DNA of 64,000 nt from SIG636 sp045592105 (GTDB lineage: Bacteria > Bacillota > Clostridia > Oscillospirales > CAG-382), in contig JAZNUB010000041.1 of the NCBI GenBank assembly GCA_045592105.1, positions 21,402-85,401 on the forward strand, given 5' to 3'. A model generated the notes under the pieces. That model searched no databases and was not told the DNA's origin. It was given only the letters and a program-made list of their open reading frames with translations. Numbering within the stretch: the first letter of the stretch is position 1; each line of letters starts with the position of its first letter. Shown here piece after piece: positions 8,083-16,800 of the stretch. A program made the position numbers and the translations under genes.

Positions 8083-8991
8083 CTACAACTGATTTCTATA
8101 GTTGTATTTATTTAGCACTTGACGTTTGCGCTTGATACTGACTTCGGTATAAATTTCCGTTGTTGCTACGCTGCTATGCCCTAGAAGCTCCTGAACAGAA
8201 CGAAGGTCTGCGCCGTTTGATAACAGATTGGTTGCTAATGTGTGACGAAGGCAATGTGGCGTTGCCTTTTCAGTTATTTTCGCGCTTTGTTTTGCGCTTT
8301 TGAATATGTATTCTATGCCGTGTATACTTATTTGATTGCCATAGCGATTTACAAATACCTTATCGGTATAAAGTTCGGTTTTGTTACGGTATTTAAGCCA
8401 TTGAGTAAGATTGTGCCAGGTTTCCGGGCAAGAAATATATATCAGCCTTTGCTTTCTACCCTTGCCGTGTATAAGTATTGTGTGTTCAGATGAAATAATG
8501 TCTGACAACGAAATGTTGGATGCTTCTTCTATACGAATTCCCGTGCATATAAGAATGTCAAGTAAGGCAAGGTTGCGTGCGTTTTTCCATTTTGCAGCTT
8601 CGGTATTTGATTGTTCGAAGCGCTTGTAGACAGCCTCCAAAAGAGAGCACACTTCCTTTTTGGTAAGTGTTTTGGGAAGGCGTTTAGCTTTTTTGAATTT
8701 GAATACATTAGCGTAATAGTTTTTGTCTGTGTATCCTTTTTGATTAAGATACGCAAAAAACATTTTCAGTACAATGAGTTTTCGGTTGATTGTGCTGTCA
8801 GATAACTGTCGTGTATCCATAAGATATGAAACATATTTAACAACCGTTTCTTCGTTGATGTCATCATCAAGAATATAGTTATTAAAATCTTTCAAATCTG
8901 AAAAGTAGGCAGTTATTGTTTTAACCGATAGGTTCTTAGTGGAGCGTATGTGCTCCAAAAATTCGTTAGTAATGCTCTGATATTTGTTCAT
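8083..8991 (-). CDS. tyrosine recombinase (Xer/RecV type), probable invertase of the neighbouring cassettes
   Basis: The 302-residue protein has an N-terminal core-binding SAM-like domain (about 1-100) and a C-terminal catalytic domain. All catalytic residues are present: R153 (TGIRIEEA), K177 (GKGRKQR), H246-x-x-R249 (PHCLRH), H272 (LLGHSSVATTEIY) and Y281. Size and compactness match XerC/D and the stand-alone invertases of Clostridia such as RecV rather than the larger Tn916/phage integrases at 31669 and 32834. It lies 75 bp outside the first of four dyad sites, and its promoter region is not inside either cassette, so inversion would not silence it. Its role as cassette invertase is inferred from position and site structure. 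Confidence 0.85.
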   Translation of the reverse strand: MNKYQSITNEFLEHIRSTKNLSVKTITAYFSDLKDFNNYILDDDINEETVVKYVSYLMDTRQLSDSTINRKLIVLKMFFAYLNQKGYTDKNYYANVFKFKKAKRLPKTLTKKEVCSLLEAVYKRFEQSNTEAAKWKNARNLALLDILICTGIRIEEASNISLSDIISSEHTILIHGKGRKQRLIYISCPETWHNLTQWLKYRNKTELYTDKVFVNRYGNQISIHGIEYIFKSAKQSAKITEKATPHCLRHTLATNLLSNGADLRSVQELLGHSSVATTEIYTEVSIKRKRQVLNKYNYRNQL

Positions 8992-9006
8992 TTGTAAGCC
9001 CCTTTC

Positions 9007-9036
9007 TTGTCAAGCGGTAATCTTATATATTATAAC
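9007..9036 (+). promoter_or_regulatory. candidate fixed promoter reading into invertible cassette 1
   Basis: TTGTCA (9007-9012), 18 bp, TATAAC (9031-9036) points right, towards and through inverted repeat 1. On the other strand TATAAT overlaps the same place (9030s) and can serve the recombinase. Each hexamer matches consensus at 5 of 6 for the rightward promoter. Confidence 0.45.
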
Positions 9037-9066
9037 AAAATTCGAGCAATTACAAATAAAATATAA

Positions 9067-9121
9067 TTACAATAACTACTTATTATTGTGAGATTACGAA
9101 CACAGGATATTATTTTATTAT
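9067..9121 (+). repeat. inverted repeat 1 with recombinase core (cassette 1, left)
   Basis: The 55 bp are the exact reverse complement of 12455-12509. The outer end holds a 21-bp dyad, ACAATAA (9069-9075), spacer CTACTTA (9076-9082), TTATTGT (9083-9089). The inner arm starts GAGATTACGAACACAGG. A 7-bp-arm, 7-bp-spacer dyad is typical of a tyrosine-recombinase crossover site. Confidence 0.88.
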
Positions 9122-9152
9122 CAATGATAAGTCTAGAAAATGAGGTGTCATT

Positions 9153-10613
9153 ATGGATGGCGTAGAAAAATCTAACATTTATATGGAGGATGGTCAGGAT
9201 CATGAGTGCTGTAGTCTTACAGATATGGTATTCAAAGATCTCGACTATAGCCAATATAAGAACCCTATTTCTTTCTTTAGAAGCGATTTTAGTCGCAGCA
9301 GATTCTACAGTTGTACATTCAATCGAAATTCGTTTGGGCGGGCAGATTTTATTGATGTCTTAATTAAAAACACAGAATTTGAATCTGTTGATTTTGGTTC
9401 TTGCTTGCTTAAAAACGTATTGCTCGAAAAAGTGATTTTTTCTCGTAACAGTTATCGCGGTATAGCAATCCAATATACATGTTTTAGGAAGTGTGTTTTC
9501 AGAAATGAGGATTTCATCACCAATATGTATCATTGCGAATTTCACGAGTGTACATTCATAAACTGTACATTCAAAAAATCATCTCTTGATTCTAATACAT
9601 TTTCAAATTGTGAGTTTATCAAAGTAGATATGTCAGAGTGTATTGCAGAGAATTTAAAATTCGGTAATTGCTCGTTACGAGATGTATTCCTTGGAGCTAA
9701 TCTTTGGACAACCTATTTATATCGAGACACAGATATATACAGCTTTGGCTTTAAGTATAGAGGTAAACAAGTTGATATTTGGAATGGAGATCCTGCATCA
9801 TTTGTAGGCGGATTGTTACAGAAGGAACTATTCTTTGAGTACTTTAATGTTTTAATAATCGGTGATCTCATTCCCCAATATGGCTTTGCATGTGAATTTG
9901 AAAGATTATTCCCCCAAATAATGACACTATCTTCACAGCAAAGGAAGAGAACGATTATAAAAATACTGGATATGCTCCTATTTTATCAAAACTATCAAAA
10001 GCTTCCAATTGGCGAATATCTTTCTGTGTATACTTACTTGCTTCAAATGAATTGGGGAGATACTCCATTTGATGAAGTACTTATATACAATGCTGAATTG
10101 TTCAAAATTCAAAAATCCATGGAGCAGTTAGACTTTGATTTGTCCTACATTAGAAGCTTTCCAACCAACGCTATCTGTATATCTAAGTATCATATCAACT
10201 GTGATGATGCTGCAATTGCGCGGGAGTATTTAGAAAATGTCTTTAATTCAGCAAATCATCTGTTATGTGGTAATGAGTATAGTCAGCCATTAATTAAAGT
10301 AATTAATGAGGAAAAAGGGTCTGTAATTCTAACGATAGCTTCTGCTGCAGTTTTAGCACTGCTTGTATCATATGTTGCCAAAAAGGTTATGCACAATTTA
10401 CATAGTATTCAAATAGAACACGGAATCAAAAAGCAATTATTAAGAAGTTTAACGGAGGGAGGAACAGATATATCCGATATCAAAAAAAGCTGTACGCTTG
10501 CCCAAAAACTAGATTTGCTGCCCAATGAAAAAGATTCTGAGCACATTAATCGTCTTTCATCCGAACTCACTAAGGGTGAGATACTTGATATCATTCTAAA
10601 TTTCCTATTTTAG
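9153..10613 (+). CDS. pentapeptide-repeat protein with C-terminal membrane helix (cassette 1)
   Basis: The ATG follows GAGGTG and gives 486 residues. Residues about 40-190 are built of pentapeptide-like repeats (A/C-x-F/L-x-x periodicity, e.g. SDFSRSRFYSCTFNRNSF, CEFHECTFINCTFKKSS), which form a right-handed quadrilateral beta helix. A helical region follows, then a membrane helix (about 388-410, SVILTIASAAVLALLVSYV) and a charged tail. Function unknown; pentapeptide proteins include targeting modules and DNA mimics. It is unusually cysteine-rich in the repeats. It is the first gene behind the fixed promoter at 9007 in the present orientation, and its 3' end overlaps the opposing aminotransferase gene by 23 bp. 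Inversion would turn it away from that promoter. Confidence 0.75.
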   Translation: MDGVEKSNIYMEDGQDHECCSLTDMVFKDLDYSQYKNPISFFRSDFSRSRFYSCTFNRNSFGRADFIDVLIKNTEFESVDFGSCLLKNVLLEKVIFSRNSYRGIAIQYTCFRKCVFRNEDFITNMYHCEFHECTFINCTFKKSSLDSNTFSNCEFIKVDMSECIAENLKFGNCSLRDVFLGANLWTTYLYRDTDIYSFGFKYRGKQVDIWNGDPASFVGGLLQKELFFEYFNVLIIGDLIPQYGFACEFERLFPQIMTLSSQQRKRTIIKILDMLLFYQNYQKLPIGEYLSVYTYLLQMNWGDTPFDEVLIYNAELFKIQKSMEQLDFDLSYIRSFPTNAICISKYHINCDDAAIAREYLENVFNSANHLLCGNEYSQPLIKVINEEKGSVILTIASAAVLALLVSYVAKKVMHNLHSIQIEHGIKKQLLRSLTEGGTDISDIKKSCTLAQKLDLLPNEKDSEHINRLSSELTKGEILDIILNFLF

Positions 10614-11775
10614 TGATTCCTTCAATCAAGCATTGTTGATCAAGAAGTAGGTTTACGCGGAACGAATACAAGCCTTCCTCCCGATACAGATAACGTGAAT
10701 GTGGTGTTGTTAGAACTCCCGTCTTTTTTAAAATGTCCAACGCAAACTGGGTGTCATCTGTTTTTTCCGTATTTGGAACAGATAACAACGCAAAGTACCC
10801 ACAGTTGGTAGAAGAAATCACTGTGCGTGTATCTCGTAATATTGCTTTTATCATCTTGTATCGATTCTGCGCAAGTTTTGCATTTTCAGCTATTAAACTT
10901 GTTAGAGTTTGAGACGATACGAGTGAATATATCTGTGGAACCAGATTAACTTGTTGCTGTGCCATTGAACCTACCATAAATACAGAAAGGCGGAGTATCC
11001 TTTTCATTATTTTAGGAGAAGCAAATACAAGTGCAAATTTAGCCCCATTTAAAAATACTCGTTTTGATATTGACTCGATAAACACGTAATGCTCAGCGGA
11101 GCTTATTGCTTGAAAAACAGGAGAATTGAACATATAATATGATGGATTGAAAATATTCCATGGCATGCCGCCATACACATAATCCATAACAAGGCATACA
11201 TTATGTTTGTTGCACAGTGTAACAATACTCATTATTGTTTCAGTACTGAGTTCAATGCCACAACCAAATAGCGGGTTGGTAATTATAAGTGTATCAATGG
11301 AATTGCTAACGAAATAGTTTTCTATAATATCGTTATGTAGCGAAAAATTATCGTTTGCACACAATTTATATTCAACGACATTGAAATCCAGTTCATCAAG
11401 CAGATTAAGCGTGGAAAAATACACAGGAGTGACAACCAATGCACTGTGTCTTCCTGCTTCTTTCAACGATGATAGTGTAAGCATTATGCCAGATGTACCA
11501 TTTGACCCGATTGTAAAACTGTCCTTATGGAGCGAAATTGAATACTGATTTGAAAAAAATTTTTGAATAGTATCGCGATAACCTTCTTCGTCTGTCCAAA
11601 AATAGTACTTCTGAACATCTGAAAGCTGCACAGAGTTAAGTGCTAAGCTTGGCATGTGAATGCTGTTATAATCAGCATCCCAATCCGATAGAAAAATTGG
11701 ACTTGTGCCCGTTCTCTGGTAATAGGCAATTTTTGCTTGCATTATTGCTTTGATACTAGTATTATATCGTCTCAT
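10591..11775 (-). CDS. PLP-dependent aminotransferase, fold type I class I/II (cassette 1)
   Basis: The 394-residue sequence shows GSNGTSGIML (cofactor-phosphate loop), LIITNPLFGCG (Asn-Pro of the family), CLVMDYVYGG (Asp binding the pyridine nitrogen), ESISKRVFLNGAK (Schiff-base Lys) and YSFRVNLL (carboxylate-binding Arg). The enzyme is thus probably active. Which amino donor or acceptor it uses cannot be told. It is translated after the GNAT gene with a 4-bp overlap, so the two form an operon on the strand opposite the pentapeptide gene and share its 3' end (23-bp tail-to-tail overlap). No terminator fits between, so convergent transcripts would be antisense to each other. Confidence 0.82.
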   Translation of the reverse strand: MRRYNTSIKAIMQAKIAYYQRTGTSPIFLSDWDADYNSIHMPSLALNSVQLSDVQKYYFWTDEEGYRDTIQKFFSNQYSISLHKDSFTIGSNGTSGIMLTLSSLKEAGRHSALVVTPVYFSTLNLLDELDFNVVEYKLCANDNFSLHNDIIENYFVSNSIDTLIITNPLFGCGIELSTETIMSIVTLCNKHNVCLVMDYVYGGMPWNIFNPSYYMFNSPVFQAISSAEHYVFIESISKRVFLNGAKFALVFASPKIMKRILRLSVFMVGSMAQQQVNLVPQIYSLVSSQTLTSLIAENAKLAQNRYKMIKAILRDTRTVISSTNCGYFALLSVPNTEKTDDTQFALDILKKTGVLTTPHSRYLYREEGLYSFRVNLLLDQQCLIEGITKIGNLE

Positions 11776-12434
11776 TCTTTTTCCTGCCTTGAGATTAAAA
11801 TAAGGGTCTTGTTTTCAGATCCTAGTGCAATACCTTCATAACCACATCGGAGCATTAGGTTTAACTGATTTATTTCTCCTCTTGGGACGACAAACATTTT
11901 TTGATCGTTATCTTTCTCCTGCAGAGGTAAATTTGCGCACATAATAAACCGTTTTACCCCATAGATTTCATCATGCAAAACAATTCGTTGCTTTATTTTA
12001 AAAGCCAATGCCAGACTAGGCGTATTTTGAGGTGATACCGTGCTCAATAAGATAGTAAATTGAGGATCGATATGTAACATCAAATATCGAATAAGCCGTT
12101 CAGCTATTCCCAATCTTCTGAATTCGGGCACAATACAAATGTGCTCCATTTGCACAACAGAAAGAAGTTTTTTCTCATCATAATGGAGCAAGTGTCCAAG
12201 GTTATTCTTACCTCTTTTAGGAAAAACAAATGATACGAATCCGATGAGAGCGTCTTCATAAAAAGCCCCCATCGTGTGGCCGTATCCAGAAATGATTTTA
12301 ATGATGTAGTATAAACTAGGGGGGATAAATAAGTCATTGCTTAATGTTGAAGTAACGATTTGCAAACAACGAGAAATCTGATGTATGTCATCCAAATTCA
12401 ATAATCTTATTGTAAGATGTTTCTCAAAATTCAT
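11772..12434 (-). CDS. GNAT-family N-acetyltransferase (cassette 1)
   Basis: From ATG 12434, which has GGTGG at suitable spacing, the protein is 220 residues. An in-frame GTG at 12488 lies inside inverted repeat 2 and would add 18 residues encoded by the recombination arm. The acetyl-CoA motif A is clear (EHICIVPEFRRLGIAERLI, R-x-x-G-x-A), and the following strand/helix order is that of GNATs. The acceptor is unknown. It precedes the aminotransferase with a 4-bp overlap. After inversion of 9067-12509 this gene would become first behind the promoter at 9007. Fold assignment good, substrate none. Confidence 0.78.
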   Translation of the reverse strand: MNFEKHLTIRLLNLDDIHQISRCLQIVTSTLSNDLFIPPSLYYIIKIISGYGHTMGAFYEDALIGFVSFVFPKRGKNNLGHLLHYDEKKLLSVVQMEHICIVPEFRRLGIAERLIRYLMLHIDPQFTILLSTVSPQNTPSLALAFKIKQRIVLHDEIYGVKRFIMCANLPLQEKDNDQKMFVVPRGEINQLNLMLRCGYEGIALGSENKTLILISRQEKE

Positions 12435-12454
12435 CAATCCACCACGCATACTGT

Positions 12455-12509
12455 ATAATAAAATAATATCCTGTGTTCGTAATCTCACAATAATAAGTAG
12501 TTATTGTAA
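12455..12509 (-). repeat. inverted repeat 2 with recombinase core (cassette 1, right)
   Basis: Exact reverse complement of 9067-9121, 55 of 55 bp. Core dyad at 12487-12507 with spacer TAAGTAG, the complement of CTACTTA in repeat 1. The inner arm faces the cassette. Confidence 0.88.
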
Positions 12510-12563
12510 GGTAAGTACGTACGTCAACAGAACACGTAAAAAAGAAAAATAACCTAATTATAT

Positions 12564-12582
12564 CACAATAATCCGGTTATTG
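12564..12582. repeat. fifth, degenerate dyad between the two cassettes
   Basis: ACAATAA-TCCGG-TTATTGA repeats the two 7-bp arms (one mismatch) around a 5-bp instead of 7-bp spacer, without the GAGATTA arm. It could be a decayed recombinase site or a recombinase-binding operator. The rest of 12510-12668 has no gene. A possible rightward promoter TTGTGC (12600-12605), 17 bp, TATCAT (12623-12628) lies in it. Confidence 0.4.
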
Positions 12583-12668
12583 AAATTGAATTATTAAGTT
12601 TGTGCGCATGAACGGCAAGCTGTATCATAACTGATTTTAATATGATTTAAGAATAAATATAAAATACG

Positions 12669-12727
12669 ATAATCCTACAATAACTGCTAATTATTGTGAG
12701 ATTATGATAGCTAGGGACTGTAATTTG
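12669..12727 (+). repeat. inverted repeat 3 with recombinase core (cassette 2, left)
   Basis: These 59 bp are the exact reverse complement of 18845-18903. Core dyad ACAATAA (12677-12683), spacer CTGCTAA (12684-12690), TTATTGT (12691-12697). Compared with cassette 1 the arms and the first GAGATTA are shared, the spacer differs at positions 3 and 6, and the remaining arm is unrelated. Confidence 0.88.
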
Positions 12728-12762
12728 TTTATATCAAATTAAAACAAAAGTACAATGTTGAT

Positions 12763-13833
12763 TCACTTAGGAATGGCATATACTACTGACTCCTCATAAT
12801 AACAAGAATGATGCCGAAAATATAAATCATATCCCAAACCTAATTTATGTATGTATTGAGGAATTTCTACATAATCTGATATTTTATGATATGAGCATAC
12901 TGCTAATATTGGTTTACAAGATTTAATAGTTTTTATTGCGCCTTCAAGTGCCTGCAATTCTGCCCCCTCGATATCTAAAGCGATTATTGCAACATCGCTG
13001 AGGCAGCAATCATCTAATAGTAATGTTTGAACAATACTATTTCCGTTACCTTCTGCGCACACTTTGGCTCCTAGTTCATTTGAATTATCAAAGGAAATGT
13101 AACCATTGCTGTTATAAAGTGCTTTTTCAATTATTTTTATTTTAGACAAATTACAAAACTTTTGACGCAAATATTCTGTCCAAATTGAATTCGGCTCGAA
13201 AAGTATGGCATTCTTTATATCTGTTTGCGTTAGCGCCCTATCAATGTGACTTCCATTATAGGCGCCTCCAAGAATTATTGTTCCTTTTTCTGGAACGTTT
13301 GGCACTATATCATTTCCCCAGTATGGATGCCCAGAAAAAAGCATAGGATCATATACGCGTCCTATTATTCGTGATTTCCAATATTCCTTATATAGTTTTT
13401 GAGAAGTTGCATCTGCGAAAAGTTTCGAAGTGTCAATAATTTCTAATTCATGATCCAATGCATAAAAATATGCTTCAATCGATGTACATGGTAGTATTGG
13501 GAAATAGTAGCATTGCAAATGATCATATAGCTCACCTAAATAATTATAAAACTCCTGATCTTCTGCGGCAATCAATATTATAGCGTTCTCTGAGCGTATG
13601 TTTTTTATTTCGTGTAACGGAAATACAGGAATTCCGCGCACACCGTTTGGATACTCTTCTGGGGAAAAATCGTATATTTTGTATGGCAACGGCAATCGCG
13701 GATTGGTTTCAGAACAAAATGGTTCTAATAGAAAAGACTCTGCATGCTTCGCACCCAAACATAGCAATGATTTAGTTCCGTAAAAAACTGGAGTTAGCAT
13801 TTTTGTAATAACGGAAATACTATCAAGACTCAT
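12763..13833 (-). CDS. FkbM-family SAM methyltransferase with N-terminal Rossmann-like region (cassette 2)
   Basis: ATG at 13833 is preceded by AGGAGG; 356 residues. The N-terminal half carries nucleotide-fold segments (LLCLGAKHAESFLL, GIPVFPLHEI, NAIILIAAED) like the reductase/CoA-binding domains often fused to glycan-modifying enzymes. The C-terminal half is FkbM-like: IILGGAYNGSHI (SAM loop), ILFEPNSIW, and the signature IIALDIEGAELQALEGA. FkbM enzymes O-methylate natural products or sugars; the acceptor here is unknown. Its 5' end is only 33 bp from the start of the divergent SIR2-STAND gene, so each promoter must lie inside the other coding region or outside the cassette. It is transcribed in the same direction as the class III aminotransferase at the far end. 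Confidence 0.72.
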   Translation of the reverse strand: MSLDSISVITKMLTPVFYGTKSLLCLGAKHAESFLLEPFCSETNPRLPLPYKIYDFSPEEYPNGVRGIPVFPLHEIKNIRSENAIILIAAEDQEFYNYLGELYDHLQCYYFPILPCTSIEAYFYALDHELEIIDTSKLFADATSQKLYKEYWKSRIIGRVYDPMLFSGHPYWGNDIVPNVPEKGTIILGGAYNGSHIDRALTQTDIKNAILFEPNSIWTEYLRQKFCNLSKIKIIEKALYNSNGYISFDNSNELGAKVCAEGNGNSIVQTLLLDDCCLSDVAIIALDIEGAELQALEGAIKTIKSCKPILAVCSYHKISDYVEIPQYIHKLGLGYDLYFRHHSCYYEESVVYAIPK

Positions 13834-13866
13834 ATTTAAACCTCCTGTGAAAGGATTGATACCACA

Positions 13867-16800
13867 ATGAAAGACCAATGGCAATTTACATTAATATCTG
13901 AAATCAAATCGATCATTCGGGGAAAAGGCTGTTCTGAAGGACTATGTTTTTTCCTTGGTGCGGGAGCAGATATTACTAGTGGAGGAATGCTGTTTTCAGA
14001 TTTAAAAAGACGATGTCTATACCAACAAGGCATTTCTCTTCCTATAAATGCTTCACCTTTGATGATTGATTGCACCTTTGACCAATACTTTCGTGCGTTG
14101 ACAGAAGATGAACGTTGTATTGTTTTAGAAAATCTTCTTCGCGAAACAAGAAGATTTAATCCGTCGGATGGATATCGGTTACTTGTACTCATGGCCAGGG
14201 AAAAGTTTGTATCCTCTGTAATTACGACTAATTTCGATAATTTAATGGAACAGACAGAGTTAGATATGGGAATTAATGCATTTCAGATATATTCCCCTGG
14301 AATTTCTATTCCGGCGTCACACATAATAAATCATCGTTCATCGAGGGCAATTTATCTAAAAATGCACGGAGATGTTGATGGTAGGTGCGTTACGCACCTC
14401 ACAGTAGAAGAAATTAACAATCGTAATTATCAAGATGAATATAAAATATTGTTGCAGCATTTGCTTACACATAGTACGGTCATTGTTGCAGGCTATAGTG
14501 GCTATGACTCAAAGATTGCAGATATATTTCAGCAAAATCTTGATCGATTACATACCGTATATTGGTGCAATCCGTCTTTACCAAACCCTGATGCTCCGCT
14601 GGTGAAGGTCCTAAACAGTGCACAAAAGTTACGATATATTCAAACCGGATTCGATGCTTTCGTAGAAACTATTGCAAGTGAACTGTTTCGAGAGCGCATG
14701 ATATTTCATGCAGACTCAATTTTTATATGGTCGCTAATTAAAACAAAAATCGAAAAGCTACAAGATATCTATCGCAAGAGCGCAGACTTGCCAACTAGTG
14801 AAATCTGCATCCCAAGACTTGCCGCATTGTCCCAATTCGATCAATTTTTAGCCCAAACGGAAAAAAATCTTTTCATTTTATCCGGTCCTCAAGGTTCGGG
14901 AAAAACAGTTTTAATTTCTCAGTTATTAATGCGCAATGAAGCGGATAACCTATATGTTGTTCCTATATCCGCTCCAGGTGCATTAGTTCCTGATCCCTCT
15001 GCTTATTTAATTGAAAATCTCGGCTATATTACAACCAACCCAATGTCTGTGCTCTATCAATTTACGGAATGGTTGCATGAAATCAAGAAGGATGTTGTAA
15101 TTGTATTTGACTCCATTGGCAGTGGACAATCTAGTAGGGAACGTATCGCAGATTATCTGAGTACAATAATAGAATTAGCATATATACTTCGACATGTTCC
15201 AAATGTAAAATTCATAATTTCATTAAAAGACGATATATTTAACAACGTGGCAAAGGATTTAGATCAAAACTATTTGCGTACTGTTCTTTGGAGTAATAGT
15301 CATTCTCTTGGTCTATCAAGTTTGTTCATGGACGGCTTCACGGACGAGGAACTATCTAGTGCTCTTCAAATATTCCGTTATCGTTTTACAGCACATGAGG
15401 TTAATGAGATATCGGATGATATTCGTAGTTTATTTCGAATCCCATTTTTCTTCGGATTAGCGTTACAGCATAATTTCAACAGCGGAACATCGATATTTGA
15501 CGTAGCGGGATTAATGCCTACAATTGATCGTATCTTTGCGATATATGAATTGTCGTTCGCGGAAAGGAAGTTTCTCCAAAATCTTGCAACAAAAATGTTA
15601 AATACAAACAATTCGGTTTTGCGCATTGATGAAATAGAATTTGAAACTTTGCACGGTTTGAAACAGATTCTGAATGTGACTTCCGATTGTGTTTCTTTTC
15701 GTCATCCGCTATTTTGGCAGTACTTTCTCGTGCGTTCATATAAGACAAAACAAATTTTAAATAATGGTACGTTTGTTGACCTTAATTGGATAGCGTCTAC
15801 TTTTTTGTGCGAAACGACTGAACGAGCAATTCAAGAAAGTTTTGTATTATTTCTTTCGGATGAAGAAGAAATCGATTGCGTGTGTAATTTTTTTGTTAGA
15901 TTGTTACAGGAAAATCAGTGCAATTCTTCTCGATTATTGCATGTGAACAAATTAATTGGACAGGTAGTTGATAACTGGGCTATTAACCGTACAAATGATC
16001 TTTTGCAGTGGGTAAAATATGTAGATTCCAAAAGTGAAAGTTTTATATTAATTTCGAAAAGACTTGCGTATTGCTCGACTCATATGGATGATACGAATGC
16101 ATATTTGTTACTGGATATGTTACGAATTCGTTGTACAAATCCAATTGCGTTAGAGTGTTGCGTGTTGATCAATGATCGTTTTTCAGAGGGATTAAAACGT
16201 GTACCAGAGGGAGAGGAATGCGAATATTTTGGCAAGTATGGCTATATTCTTAAGTCCAACACCGCACTTGGAACATTAGTACAATTTGTATGGTTAATGA
16301 GTAAAATCGGAATCGATAATCTCGAACTCAATCATTACACTCGATTGGCCAAGTGCGTAAAAAAACAGATCGAATCTTTGGACGTTTCTAATGTCACCAA
16401 GGAAGATGCAGAGCTACTTAAAGAAGGTTTTGTACAAAATGTATACATGATCTTCTTTAATGCTAATAGTAATTTGGAAGAAAAATTTTACTGCTTCGCA
16501 GCAAAGTCTAAAACATCCCCAATAATCCGTACTTTACTCAACGGCAAAGATGGTATAACATTACAGCATTTGTACGAAATTCGTTCATGTGTTGATCATT
16601 TCGATGAAACAATAGAGTTCTTTGTCTGTAATTTATTGTTTACGCTCTCTATGTTGCAAAATCCCAATCGTGCGCTTAGTGAATTGGATGCCCTGTATAA
16701 TAGTTTCGGAGATAATGTAAATATCCTTGAACTAGACTTCTATCTCAGTGCGTTGTTCATGTCTTGTTATATATCAGATCCCAGAGAACGGATGCAATAT

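Noticed and set aside
12435..12488. GTG start of the acetyltransferase inside inverted repeat 2
   Set aside because: It has no ribosome site and would encode part of the recombination arm; ATG 12434 has GGTGG upstream. It remains a possible fusion only if a transcript begins outside.
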